From NCBI RefSeq assembly GCF_003674065.1, contig NZ_RDBE01000010.1, positions 778,906 to 842,905 on the forward strand: a DNA stretch of 64,000 nucleotides, in the 5' to 3' direction. The first letter of the stretch is position 1. Each line of letters opens with the position of its first letter. A program made the translations under genes and the position numbers. Origin of the DNA: Nocardioides mangrovicus (GTDB lineage Bacteria; Actinomycetota; Actinomycetes; Propionibacteriales; Nocardioidaceae). Positions 1 to 10,487 of this stretch are shown here, one piece after another. The notes beneath the pieces were generated by a model. That model was not told the DNA's origin and made no database searches. It worked only from the letters and a program-made list of their open reading frames with translations.

Positions 1-876
1 CTGCAGCTCCACGAGGTCCAGACCCGTCACCATCTCGGTGACCGGGTGCTCCACCTGCAGGCGGGTGTTCATCTCCAGGAAGTACGCCTCGTCGGTGTCG
101 GTGTCCAGCAGGAACTCCACGGTGCCGGCGTTCACGTAGCCGACCTCGCGCGCCAGCGCCACCGCGCTGCCGAGCACCAGCTCGCGCACCGCCGCGCTGA
201 TGGTCGGCGCCGGCGCCTCCTCCAGCACCTTCTGGTGGCGACGCTGCGTGGAGCAGTCGCGCTCGAACAGGTGCAGCACCGTGCCGTGGGCGTCGGCCAT
301 CACCTGCACCTCGATGTGCCGACCGCGCTCGACGAACTTCTCCAGGAGCAGGGTGTCGTCGCCGAAGGCCGCGGCAGCCTCGCGTCGCGCGGCGGCCATC
401 GCCTCCTCGAGGTCCACGGGGTCCTCGACCACCCGCATCCCCTTGCCGCCACCCCCGGCCGCGGCCTTGACCAGCACCGGGTAGGCGGCGTCCTCGCCGC
501 GCGGCACGACGGGCACCCCGGCCCGCTCGGCGATCTCGCGAGCGGCGTCCTTGCGACCCATCGCGTCCATCACCTCGGCGCTCGGGCCGACGAAGACGAG
601 TCCGGCCTCGGTGACCGCGCGGGCGAACGCGGCCCGCTCGGAGAGGAACCCGTAGCCCGGGTGCACGGCGTCGGCGCCGGTCCGTCGCGCGGCGTCGACC
701 ACGGCGTCGATGTCGAGGTAGCTCGGCACGCGCGCGGAGCCGTCGGCGGCGAGCACGTGCGGCGCGGTGGCGTCGAGGTCGGTGTGGATCGCGACCGTGC
801 GGATGCCGAGTCGTCGCGCGGTGCGCATCACCCGCAGCGCGATCTCGCCGCGGTTGGCGATCAGGAGGGTCTTCAT
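1..876 (-). CDS. accA1: Biotin carboxylase / acyl-CoA carboxylase alpha subunit (partial)
   Basis: N-terminal 292 codons; the 3' end lies beyond the left edge. The protein opens [16 protein letters not shown], the canonical start of the biotin carboxylase domain. It continues with the ATP-grasp glycine-rich loop ([14 protein letters not shown]), the [12 protein letters not shown] bicarbonate/biotin-site motif and [14 protein letters not shown] with its catalytic Glu and Arg. These residues carboxylate biotin at the expense of ATP. The biotin carrier domain expected at the C terminus is not visible. The ATG is 2 bp after the stop of the carboxyltransferase gene, so the two subunits form one operon. 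By analogy with actinobacterial AccA1/AccD1 the complex probably carboxylates 3-methylcrotonyl-CoA in leucine breakdown; this is inferred from the partner subunit. Confidence 0.93.
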   Translation of the reverse strand, partial: MKTLLIANRGEIALRVMRTARRLGIRTVAIHTDLDATAPHVLAADGSARVPSYLDIDAVVDAARRTGADAVHPGYGFLSERAAFARAVTEAGLVFVGPSAEVMDAMGRKDAAREIAERAGVPVVPRGEDAAYPVLVKAAAGGGGKGMRVVEDPVDLEEAMAAARREAAAAFGDDTLLLEKFVERGRHIEVQVMADAHGTVLHLFERDCSTQRRHQKVLEEAPAPTISAAVRELVLGSAVALAREVGYVNAGTVEFLLDTDTDEAYFLEMNTRLQVEHPVTEMVTGLDLVELQ

Positions 877-878
877 CG

Positions 879-2435
879 CTACATCCGGAAGATGCCGTAG
901 GAGGGTGCGGGCACCGGCGCGTTCGCGGTCACGGCCAGTGCCATGCCGACCACGCGCCGGGTCTCGAGCGGGTCGATGACGCCGTCGTCCCACAGCCGCG
1001 CGGTGGAGTAGTAGGGCGAGCCCTGCGTCTCGTACTGCTCGCGGATGGGGGCCTTGAACGCCTCGTCGTCCTCACGTCCGGCCACCGTGGCCAGCACCGA
1101 GGCCGCCTGCTCCCCGCCCATCACCGAGATCCGGGCGTTGGGCCACATCCACAGGAAGCGTGGCGAGTACGCACGCCCGCACATGCCGTAGTTGCCGGCG
1201 CCGTAGGAGCCGCCGATGACGACGGTCAGCTTCGGCACCACCGAGCACGCCACCGCCGTCACCAGCTTGGCGCCGTCCTTCGCGATGCCGCCGTTCTCGT
1301 ACTCGCGGCCGACCATGAACCCGGAGATGTTCTGCAAGAACAGCAGCGGCACCTTGCGCTGGTTGCACAGCTCGATGAAGTGCGCGCCCTTGAGCGCCGA
1401 CTCGCTGAACAGGATGCCGTTGTTGGCCACGATGCCGACGTCGTGGCCCATCACCTTCGCGAAGCCGGTCACCAGCGTCTCGCCGTAGAGCTTCTTGAAC
1501 TCGTGGAAGGCGCTGTCGTCGACGATCCGGGCGATCACCTCGCGCACGTCGTACGGCGTGCGGGGGTCGGTGGGCACGACGTCGTACAGCCCGGCCGGAT
1601 CCGCTCTCGGTGGTTGAGGAGGTGGTGGTTGAGCAGCCCGCGAGGGACGAGCGGGCGCGTCGAAACCACCCGACAGTCCGCCCGACGGCGGCAGCGTCGC
1701 CACGATCGACCGCACGATCCGCAGCGCGTGCGCGTCGTCGTCGGCCAGGTGGTCGACGACACCCGACCTGCGCGCGTGCACGTCGCCGCCGCCGAGCTCC
1801 TCGGCGGTGACGACCTCGCCGGTCGCGGCCTTCACCAGCGGCGGGCCGCCGAGGAAGATCGTGCCCTCGTCCTTGACGATCACCGTCTCGTCCGACATCG
1901 CCGGCACGTAGGCGCCGCCCGCGGTGCACGAGCCCATCACGGCCGCGATCTGCGGGATACCGAGCCCGGACATGGTGGCCTGGTTGTAGAAGATGCGGCC
2001 GAAGTGCTCGCGATCGGGGAACACCTCGTCCTGCATCGGCAGGAACGCACCCCCGGAGTCCACCAGGTACACGCAGGGCAGCCGGTTGTCCTGGGCCACC
2101 TCCTGCGCGCGGAGGTGCTTCTTCACCGTCATCGGGTAGTAGGTGCCGCCCTTGACGGTGGCGTCGTTGGCGACCACCACGCAAGCCCGGCCGTGGATCT
2201 CGCCGATCCCGGTGACGATGCCGGCGCTGGGCACGGCGTCGTCGTACAGGCCGCTCGCCGCGAGCGCGTTGAGCTCCAGGAACGGGCTGCCCGGGTCCAG
2301 CAGGGCATCGACCCGGTCGCGGGCCAGCATCTTCCCGCGACCCTCGTGCTTGGCCCGGGCCGACTCCGAGCCGCCGCGCCGGACCCCCTCGAGCCGGTTG
2401 CGCAGGTCGTCCACCAGCTCCTGCATCGTCGCCAC
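879..2435 (-). CDS. accD1: Acyl-CoA carboxylase beta subunit (3-methylcrotonyl-CoA type)
   Basis: 518-aa carboxyltransferase that moves CO2 from carboxybiotin to an acyl-CoA. The motifs [36 protein letters not shown] and [17 protein letters not shown] closely match 3-methylcrotonyl-CoA carboxylase beta subunits, favouring a role in leucine catabolism over propionyl-CoA carboxylase. N- and C-terminal crotonase-like halves are joined by an abnormal linker: residues about 256-276 are Pro/Ala/Arg-rich and encoded by a palindromic repeat (listed separately). The GTG at 2433-2435 is preferred because a TAACCT -10 element ends 6 bp upstream, giving a leaderless start; an ATG at 2424-2426 is the alternative. 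The promoter sits inside an operator matching that of the divergent TetR gene, so TetR repression is likely. Confidence 0.93.
   Translation of the reverse strand: MATMQELVDDLRNRLEGVRRGGSESARAKHEGRGKMLARDRVDALLDPGSPFLELNALAASGLYDDAVPSAGIVTGIGEIHGRACVVVANDATVKGGTYYPMTVKKHLRAQEVAQDNRLPCVYLVDSGGAFLPMQDEVFPDREHFGRIFYNQATMSGLGIPQIAAVMGSCTAGGAYVPAMSDETVIVKDEGTIFLGGPPLVKAATGEVVTAEELGGGDVHARRSGVVDHLADDDAHALRIVRSIVATLPPSGGLSGGFDAPARPSRAAQPPPPQPPRADPAGLYDVVPTDPRTPYDVREVIARIVDDSAFHEFKKLYGETLVTGFAKVMGHDVGIVANNGILFSESALKGAHFIELCNQRKVPLLFLQNISGFMVGREYENGGIAKDGAKLVTAVACSVVPKLTVVIGGSYGAGNYGMCGRAYSPRFLWMWPNARISVMGGEQAASVLATVAGREDDEAFKAPIREQYETQGSPYYSTARLWDDGVIDPLETRRVVGMALAVTANAPVPAPSYGIFRM
1609..1670. repeat. 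Palindromic repeat inserted in accD1 coding sequence
   Basis: The outer arms GGTGGTT (1609-1615 and again 1624-1630) are complemented by AACCACC at 1664-1670. An inner pair, GCCCGC (1636-1641) and GCGGGC (1651-1656), forms the stem tip. The layout, GGTTGAG on one side and CGAAACC on the other, matches the element between gyrB and gyrA at 53762-53798. It is read through in frame as an Ala/Pro-rich linker of accD1 without a stop or frameshift. Confidence 0.75.
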
Positions 2436-2441
2436 GAAGCC

Positions 2442-2460
2442 AGGTTAACGATCGTTAACC
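2442..2460. promoter_or_regulatory. TetR operator overlapping the accD1 promoter
   Basis: GGTTAACGATCGTTAACC (2443-2460) is a perfect 18-bp palindrome. On the minus strand its last bases form the -10 TAACCT (2447-2442), which ends 6 bp before the accD1 GTG. Binding here would block accD1 transcription directly. The fold and spacing match the second site in front of tetR. Confidence 0.75.
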
Positions 2461-2492
2461 TTCTGCGCCAGAAACGTGATGCCCAGGCTGAA

Positions 2493-2510
2493 GTTAGCGT
2501 TCGCTAACCT
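2493..2510. promoter_or_regulatory. TetR operator overlapping the tetR promoter
   Basis: GTTAGCGTTCGCTAAC (2493-2508) is palindromic apart from its two central bases. The plus-strand -10 TAACCT (2505-2510) overlaps its right arm and lies 6 bp upstream of the GTG at 2517. The site is laid out exactly as the accD1 operator, which points to autoregulation. Confidence 0.75.
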
Positions 2511-2516
2511 TGGGTG

Positions 2517-3056
2517 GTGAGCGAGCGGCGCGACCAGATCCTCGCCACGGCGGCCGGGCTGTTCGCGCAGCGCGGCTTCCACGGCGTCTCCATCGCCGAC
2601 CTGGGCGCCGCGTGTGGCATCTCAGGGCCGGCGCTCTACAAGCACTTCCCCGGCAAGGAGCAGATCCTGGCCGAGATGCTGGTCGGCATCAGCGAGGAGC
2701 TGCTCACCGAGGGCCGGCGCCGCGTGGCCGGCGCCGAGCGTCCGCTCGACGCCCTGGTCGCCTGGCACGTCTCCTTCGCCCTGGAACACCCCGAGCTCAT
2801 CGTCGTCCAGGACCGCGACTGGTCGTCGCTGCCCGACGAGGCCCGCGAGCAGGTGCGCCGGCTGCAGCGCGCGTACGTCGAGGTGTGGGCCACCGAGCTC
2901 CGCGCGGTGCGGCCGCAGCTCGACGCCCGCGAGGCCAAGGCCGTCGTGCACGCCACCTTCGGCCTGCTCAACTCCACCCCCCACAGCGCGCTGGTCGGCC
3001 GCGACCGGATGCACGACGTGCTCTGGCGGATGGGGCGGGCCGCCCTCCTGGCCTGA
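2517..3056 (+). CDS. TetR-family transcriptional regulator
   Basis: 179-aa one-domain repressor. The N terminus carries the TetR helix-turn-helix (FHGVSIADLGAACGISGPALYKHFPGKEQIL, read as two adjacent parts, residues about 21-51); the rest is an alpha-helical ligand domain of unknown specificity. The gene is divergent from accD1/accA1, and both promoters carry the same GTTA-CG--CG-TAAC operator, so it probably represses the carboxylase operon and itself and responds to an acyl-CoA or related metabolite. GTG 2517 is chosen over GTG 2514 because the TAACCT -10 sits exactly 6 bp upstream, as for accD1; no Shine-Dalgarno fits. It resembles regulators of branched-chain or fatty-acid catabolism, but the ligand cannot be read from sequence. 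Confidence 0.88.
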   Translation: MSERRDQILATAAGLFAQRGFHGVSIADLGAACGISGPALYKHFPGKEQILAEMLVGISEELLTEGRRRVAGAERPLDALVAWHVSFALEHPELIVVQDRDWSSLPDEAREQVRRLQRAYVEVWATELRAVRPQLDAREAKAVVHATFGLLNSTPHSALVGRDRMHDVLWRMGRAALLA

Positions 3057-3060
3057 AGGT

Positions 3061-3076
3061 CCCCGCACGAGCGGGG
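3061..3076. terminator. Bidirectional hairpin between convergent genes
   Basis: CCCCGC-ACGA-GCGGGG lies between the tetR stop (3056) and the MFS stop (3079). There is no T-run. The stem is related to the CCCCGCAC stems at 24806-24829 and 26900-26923. Confidence 0.55.
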
Positions 3077-3078
3077 CA

Positions 3079-4365
3079 TCATGAGGATGTGGCGGCGGGC
3101 TCGGTGGCCCGCTTCCCGAACTCCACCCCCTTGGCCTCCTGCCCGACCAGCACCAGCACGGCCACCACGATCAGCACCGGGATGATGGTGACCGTCAGCG
3201 CGAACGGATAGCCGTGCGAGGCGGCCAGGTGCTCCTGGATCGGCAGGTTGAGCGCGGCCAGCAGGTTGCCCAGCTGGTAGGTGACCCCGGGGTAGAAGCC
3301 ACGGATCGAGTCCGGCGACATCTCGGTCAGGTGCGCCGGGATGACGCCCCAGGCGCCCTGCACCACGAGCTGCATCAAGAACGAGCCCAGGCAGAGCATC
3401 GCGGCGGCCGTGGAGTAGGCGAACAGGGGAACGATGGGCAGTCCCAGCAGGGCGCAGAAGGCGATCGTGTAGCGCCGGCCGAACCGCTCGGAGAGCGTGC
3501 CGAAGGTGAGCCCGCCGACGATGGCGCCGACGTTGTAGATGATCGCGATGATCAGGGCGGTGTGCTCGGCCAGCCCGGCGCCTCCCTGGTCGGTGGCCTT
3601 GAGGAAGGTCGGGTAGACGTCCTGGGTGCCGTGGCTCATCCAGTTGAAGGCGGTCATCAAGACGATCAGGTAGCCGAACCGGCGCAGCACCTTGGGCTGG
3701 AGCAGCACGTCGCGTACCGACGTCTGGGTCACCTTCATCTCGTCCTTGCTGGCCTGCCAGACCTCCGACTCGCCCACCCGGGTGCGGATCAGCAGGCTGA
3801 TCAGCGCGGGCACGATCGACAGCGCGAACAGCCAGCGCCAGGAGAGGTCGAAGACCTCGGTCAGCACCAGATAGGCGACGGCGGCCAGCAGGTAGCCGAA
3901 GGCGTACCCCTCCTGCAGCAGGCCGGAGAAGAAGCCGCGCCGATGCGTCGGGATCTTCTCCATCGCCAGCGCGGCGCCGAGCCCCCACTCACCGCCCATG
4001 CCGATGCCGTAGATGAGCCGCAGCACGATGAGCACCGTCAGGTTGGGTGCGAACGCGCACAGGAACCCGACGGTGGAGTAGAGCAGCACGTCGACGATGA
4101 GCGGGATGCGTCGACCGACCTTGTCGGCCCACAGCCCGAACAGCAGCGCGCCGACCGGTCTCATCAGCAGCGTCACCGTGGTCAAGAACGCGACAGACTC
4201 CTTGGAATCGCCGAAGTCCTTGGCGATGTCGGCGTAGACCAGCACCACGATGAAGTAGTCGAAGGCATCCATCGTCCAGCCCAGGAGGGCGGCGGTGAAG
4301 GCGTTGCGCTGGTCGGAGGTGAGCGGGGCGCGACCGGTTCCGGTCCCCGAGACAGGTGTGGACAC
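3079..4365 (-). CDS. MFS transporter, SHS-like (lactate/metabolite:H+ symporter) family
   Basis: 428-aa integral membrane protein with about 12 predicted transmembrane helices. MFS signatures are visible: [19 protein letters not shown] in helix 1, the loop 2-3 motif [13 protein letters not shown], and [21 protein letters not shown] in helix 4 (typical of sialate/lactate carriers such as JEN1/NanT relatives). It should import a monocarboxylate or related acid with protons. It is convergent with tetR and separated from it by a hairpin. The ATG at 4363-4365 starts MSTPVSGTG ahead of a short cytoplasmic tail. The substrate is not certain. Its location beside acyl-CoA carboxylase genes is compatible with organic-acid uptake. 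Confidence 0.85.
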   Translation of the reverse strand: MSTPVSGTGTGRAPLTSDQRNAFTAALLGWTMDAFDYFIVVLVYADIAKDFGDSKESVAFLTTVTLLMRPVGALLFGLWADKVGRRIPLIVDVLLYSTVGFLCAFAPNLTVLIVLRLIYGIGMGGEWGLGAALAMEKIPTHRRGFFSGLLQEGYAFGYLLAAVAYLVLTEVFDLSWRWLFALSIVPALISLLIRTRVGESEVWQASKDEMKVTQTSVRDVLLQPKVLRRFGYLIVLMTAFNWMSHGTQDVYPTFLKATDQGGAGLAEHTALIIAIIYNVGAIVGGLTFGTLSERFGRRYTIAFCALLGLPIVPLFAYSTAAAMLCLGSFLMQLVVQGAWGVIPAHLTEMSPDSIRGFYPGVTYQLGNLLAALNLPIQEHLAASHGYPFALTVTIIPVLIVVAVLVLVGQEAKGVEFGKRATEPAATSS

Positions 4366-4375
4366 CCGTCCTGTC

Positions 4376-4973
4376 CTACTCCTCGCGGTGGGCCAGGTCC
4401 AGCAACCGCCGGGCGTACGCCGCCGCGCGGGTGACCGCGTCGACCTCCGCCACCAGCCACTCGCGGGTGCGGCCGCGCAGCAGGAGGAGCACGTAGGGGT
4501 CGGTGTCGAGGTGCCAGCCGAGCTGGGTCAGCAGCGCCAGTGCGTGGCGGCACGGCTGCACCCAGGCCTGGCAGGTGCAGCCGGTCTCGAGCCCGCCGGC
4601 GTCGGGCACCAGGTCGACGCCGGCCTCGGCGGCGTTCTCGACCAGCTCGTCGGGCAGGCTGCCCGCCTCCAGGGCGGCGAGGAACCCCGCGCGCCGCGCC
4701 ACCTCCGCCACCAGCGCGCCCCAGTCGGCGAGCGGCTCGACCTTGACCTGGGCCAGGGTGCGCTCCCCCGCGGTGGCCGGACCCGCGACCGAGGCCATGC
4801 CCGCGATCACCATGACCGACCCCAGCCGGCCTGAGCGCGCCAGCGCCCTGCCCTCGCGCAGGTCGGCCTCGTCGTAGGCGCTCTCCTCGACGCTGCGCAG
4901 GAAGGCCCGCGCCGCCCAGGAGGTGGGCGCGGGCACGGCACGGGCGACTGGTAGCCGCGGCAGGACCAGCGGG

Positions 4974-4981
<8 letters not shown>
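4376..4981 (-). CDS. SWIM zinc-finger protein
   Basis: 201 aa. The CxCx(n)CxH zinc signature of the SWIM domain is visible as [17 protein letters not shown] at about residues 140-156. SWIM domains bind DNA or protein. The gene overlaps the end of the Snf2-type helicase by 8 bp, so the two are translationally coupled; the same pairing is widespread in actinobacteria. The natural inference is that this protein is an accessory subunit of the helicase, perhaps in DNA repair or chromosome maintenance, though its precise role is unknown. The region before the finger is helical with no recognised domain. Confidence 0.85.
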
Positions 4982-7637
<2,656 letters not shown>

Positions 7638-7644
7638 GTCGGGG

Positions 7645-7650
7645 AACCTA
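7645..7650 (-). promoter_or_regulatory. -10 element of leaderless helicase gene
   Basis: TAGGTT on the minus strand is followed by 7 bp and the GTG at 7637. No Shine-Dalgarno is present. The layout recurs in many genes of this window. Confidence 0.5.
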
Positions 7651-7689
7651 GCGCGGCCCGGCGACAATCACGGTGGGTCGGCGCGGGCG

Positions 7690-7915
7690 GCTCGGCGTAG
7701 TCCGTTCGAGTCACGGTGCACAGCCGTACCGCCAGACCTTGCGGCCGGCCCTGGTGTGGCGTCACGACGCCCCCTAGCCTTGGTGCTACCGCACTCCCCT
7801 TGTGCGGGATATATCCCCTCTGGAGATCGGAACCGGACGGTGCCTTGCGGACGCCGTCGCTGTGGGCCGAGCCAGAAAGCCGCCCCGTCGGCCGGACCCC
7901 CGGCCGGCGGGGCGG
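7690..7915 (+). other. Structured intergenic region, possible small RNA or leader
   Basis: About 290 bp between the helicase start and the drug-exporter promoter hold no convincing gene. They contain a TAGCCT -10-like element near 7773, a small stem CCGCAC...GTGCGG followed by the palindrome GGATATATCC, and a 16-bp hairpin (7880-7895 with 7900-7915, loop ACCC). The exporter has its own -10 just before its GTG, so this is probably not its leader. A stand-alone transcript of about 130 nt ending at the large hairpin would fit. No known RNA family was recognised. Confidence 0.35.
7880..7915 (+). terminator. Strong GC hairpin
   Basis: 16 base pairs (one G-T) with a 4-base loop; free of coding sequence. 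It lacks a T-run, as is usual in high-GC actinobacterial terminators. The left arm is CCGCCCCGTCGGCCGG. Confidence 0.5.
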
Positions 7916-7987
7916 AACTCATTTCAAGACGTTGCCGTGCTCAAAATCCGATGACGGCTGTCGGTGGGCTTCCCTAGGCTTGCGACC

Positions 7988-9517
7988 GTGACCTTGGAGC
8001 CCCCGCCCCTGGCCCCCTCCGCCCCTGGCCCGGGCGAGGACAAGCTCGACCGCGGCGTGCTCGTCGTGGCCGGAGTGGTCGTCCTGGGCGCGATCATGTC
8101 CATCCTCGACATCACCGTCGTCTCGGTCGCGCTGAAGACGTTCCAGACCGTCTTCGACGCGACCCCGGCCCAGGTCGCCTGGACCATGACCGGCTACACC
8201 CTCGCCCTGGCCTCGGTGATCCCGCTGACGGGCTGGGCGGCCGACCGGTTCGGCACCAAACGGCTCTACCTGAGCGCCGTCGTCCTCTTCGCCGCCGGCT
8301 CGGCGCTGTGCGCCACCGCGCCGAACCTGGAGCTGCTGGTCGCCTTCCGCGTGCTGCAGGGCCTGGGCGGCGGCATGCTGATGCCGCTGGGCATGACCAT
8401 CTTGACCCGGGCGGCCGGGCCCGAGCGCGTCGGCCGGGTGATGGCCGTGCTCGGCATCCCGATGCTGCTCGGCCCGATCTTCGGGCCCATCCTCGGCGGC
8501 TGGCTGATCGACGCCGCCAGCTGGCACTGGATCTTCTTGATCAACGTCCCCATCGGCGTGCTGGCCTTCGCCTACGCCGCCCTCGTGCTCCCGAAGGACC
8601 AGGTCGAGCCGTCGGAGACGTTCGACTGGCTCGGCATGTTCCTGCTCTCACCGGGCCTGGCGCTGTTCCTGTTCGGCGTCTCCTCGATCCCCGAGGAGGG
8701 CACCGTGTGGTCCACCCGGGTCCTCAGCACCGGCATCCTCGGCCTGCTGCTCATCGTCGCCTTCGTGCCGTGGGCGCTCAGCGGACGTACCCGGCACCCG
8801 CTCATCGACCTCCACCTGTTCGGCAACCGCAACATGTCGGTGGCGGTGGTGGCGATGTCGCTGTTCGCCATGGCCTTCTTCGGCGCCAGCCTGCTCTTCC
8901 CGCTCTACTTCCAGCAGGTGCGCGGGGAGGACGCGCTGAAGGCCGGCGTGCTGCTGGCCCCGCAGGGCTTCGGCGCGATGATCACCATGCCCATCGCCGG
9001 GGTGCTCTCGGACAAGATCGGGCCGGGCAAGATCGTGATGACCGGCATCGTCGTCATCACCGTCGGCATGGCGATGTTCACCCAGGTCGGCGTGAGCACC
9101 GGCTACCCGTTCCTGCTCGCCGCCCTCTTCGTCATGGGGTTGGGCATGGGCGCCACGATGATGCCGATCATGAGCGCGGCGCTGGCCACCTTGAACCACG
9201 AGAGCACGGCCCGGGGCTCCACCTTGCTCAACATCACCCAGCAGGTCGCGGCCTCGATCGGCACCGCCCTGTTCTCGGTGCTGCTGACCAACGGCCTCAA
9301 GGACGTCGACCTGCGCGGACCGGCGGGCGACGTGCTCTCCGGCATGGCCGGCGCGTTCGGCACCGTGTTCATCGTCGCCACGGTGCTGGTGGCCTGCTGC
9401 CTCGTCCCGGCGTTCCTGCTGCCGCGGCGTCGGCCCGAGCAGGCCACGCCTGACGAGGCCGGGTCCGAGCGGGCCGTCTCCGAGCAGGCTAGGCCGGAGC
9501 TCGACGCGACCGTTTGA
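7988..9517 (+). CDS. DHA2-family MFS drug exporter (EmrB/QacA type)
   Basis: 509-aa, 14-helix drug:H+ antiporter. The signatures are LDITVVSVALKTFQ (motif D1 in helix 1), GWAADRFGTKRLYL (motif A), RVLQGLGGGMLMPLGMTI (motif B) and GPIFGPILGGWLID (motif C of exporters). It expels lipophilic or cationic toxicants across the cytoplasmic membrane. GTG 7988 is chosen because TAGGCT (7975-7980) lies 7 bp upstream, a leaderless layout; GTG 7964 is possible but would lie before that -10. The last 25 residues are a charged tail made of five pentapeptides encoded by a 15-bp repeat (9434-9508). The gene ends 29 bp inside the convergent GGDEF gene. Confidence 0.9.
   Translation: MTLEPPPLAPSAPGPGEDKLDRGVLVVAGVVVLGAIMSILDITVVSVALKTFQTVFDATPAQVAWTMTGYTLALASVIPLTGWAADRFGTKRLYLSAVVLFAAGSALCATAPNLELLVAFRVLQGLGGGMLMPLGMTILTRAAGPERVGRVMAVLGIPMLLGPIFGPILGGWLIDAASWHWIFLINVPIGVLAFAYAALVLPKDQVEPSETFDWLGMFLLSPGLALFLFGVSSIPEEGTVWSTRVLSTGILGLLLIVAFVPWALSGRTRHPLIDLHLFGNRNMSVAVVAMSLFAMAFFGASLLFPLYFQQVRGEDALKAGVLLAPQGFGAMITMPIAGVLSDKIGPGKIVMTGIVVITVGMAMFTQVGVSTGYPFLLAALFVMGLGMGATMMPIMSAALATLNHESTARGSTLLNITQQVAASIGTALFSVLLTNGLKDVDLRGPAGDVLSGMAGAFGTVFIVATVLVACCLVPAFLLPRRRPEQATPDEAGSERAVSEQARPELDATV
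9434..9508 (+). repeat. 15-bp coding minisatellite, drug-exporter tail
   Basis: Five successive 15-bp units encode PEQAT, PDEAG, SERAV, SEQAR and PELDA. The core is YCC-GAG-CAG-GCC-NNN. Related units with the same period occur in gyrB (55134-55193) and dnaA (61601-61645). Confidence 0.6.
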
Positions 9518-10430
9518 CGTCGTACATCGCGGCGTCGGCCTCGGTGAAGGCGGCCTGCACCGTCGAGCCCGGCAGAGCCGGAGCGCACCCCATCGAGGCG
9601 GCGACGCCAGCCGCGGCGAGGGCCTCGGCGAACCGCGCGAAGTAGTCCGCCACGTCGTCGACGGCGACGTTGTGGGCCATCACCGCGAACTCGTCGCCGC
9701 CGTAGCGGGCGATGCGGTCGCCGAGCCGGTCCTGGTCCCCGAGCGTCTCGGCGGCCAGGCGGAGCAGCTCGTCCCCGGCCTGGTGTCCGAGCTCGTCGTT
9801 GACCTGCTTGAGGCCGTCGAGGTCGATCACGGCGACGCTGACCAGGTCGCCGAAGGCGTCGATGCGCTGCTGGGCGTCGACGACCAGCATGTCCCAGCCC
9901 TTGCGGTTGAGCAGCCCGGTGAGGGCGTCGCGCTGGCTCAGCGCCTCGGTGATCTCCAGCTGCCGGCGGCCGCGGTCGAGCAACCGGGAGAGCCGCAGCT
10001 GGTCCGAGAGCAGGTCGGAGAGGACGGAGACCAGCTCGTGGTCGACCGTCTCGTCAGGCTCCAACGGGGTGCCCCGCACGCCGCAGAGCACCCCGAAGAG
10101 CTCGCCGTTGTCGTCGGAGATCGGGGCGCCGGTGTAGGCGCGCAGCTCCTCGGCGAGGGCCAGGTCCGCGTACTGCGGGTGCCGGGTGGTGTCCGCGACG
10201 ACCGGGTCGGCGCCCGCCACCATCCGCGAGCACAACGTCGTCGGCCACTCCAGCCGGGTGCCGACGTCGACGATGTCCTCACGGTGCACGTGCAGCTGGA
10301 CGTGCTCACCGCCGGCGACGCGGGCCACCGCCCAGTCCGAGAGCGGCGTGTGGGCGTTGAGGTAGTCCACGACGCGCTGTGCCGCCGCCGCGAAGTGGTC
10401 GGACCCTCGGCCCGATTCCGAGATGCTCAC
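9489..10430 (-). CDS. GAF-GGDEF diguanylate cyclase
   Basis: 313 aa, no membrane segment. Residues about 15-150 form a GAF-like sensor domain (HLNIR-type motifs absent; VLCGVRGTPL strand typical of GAF). The C-terminal half is a GGDEF domain: DALTGLLNRKGWD, VAVIDLDGLKQVNDELGH (metal-binding Asp) and RYGGDEFAVM with an intact GGDEF. The inhibitory I-site RxxD is present as RLGD exactly five residues before GGDEF. It should make cyclic di-GMP from two GTP and be feedback-inhibited. Start GTG 10428-10430. The gene is convergent with, and overlaps by 29 bp, the drug exporter. What the GAF domain senses is unknown. Confidence 0.9.
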   Translation of the reverse strand: MSISESGRGSDHFAAAAQRVVDYLNAHTPLSDWAVARVAGGEHVQLHVHREDIVDVGTRLEWPTTLCSRMVAGADPVVADTTRHPQYADLALAEELRAYTGAPISDDNGELFGVLCGVRGTPLEPDETVDHELVSVLSDLLSDQLRLSRLLDRGRRQLEITEALSQRDALTGLLNRKGWDMLVVDAQQRIDAFGDLVSVAVIDLDGLKQVNDELGHQAGDELLRLAAETLGDQDRLGDRIARYGGDEFAVMAHNVAVDDVADYFARFAEALAAAGVAASMGCAPALPGSTVQAAFTEADAAMYDVKRSRRAPA

Positions 10431-10487
10431 GGCTCACATGATGTCCGATTTATCCCCGGTCTGTACATCTTTGCCGCAGATGACCGA

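Noticed and set aside
7690-7974. Riboswitch or translation attenuator of the drug exporter
   Set aside because: A -10 element lies 7 bp before the exporter GTG, so its mRNA would not include this region; no known riboswitch consensus could be matched.
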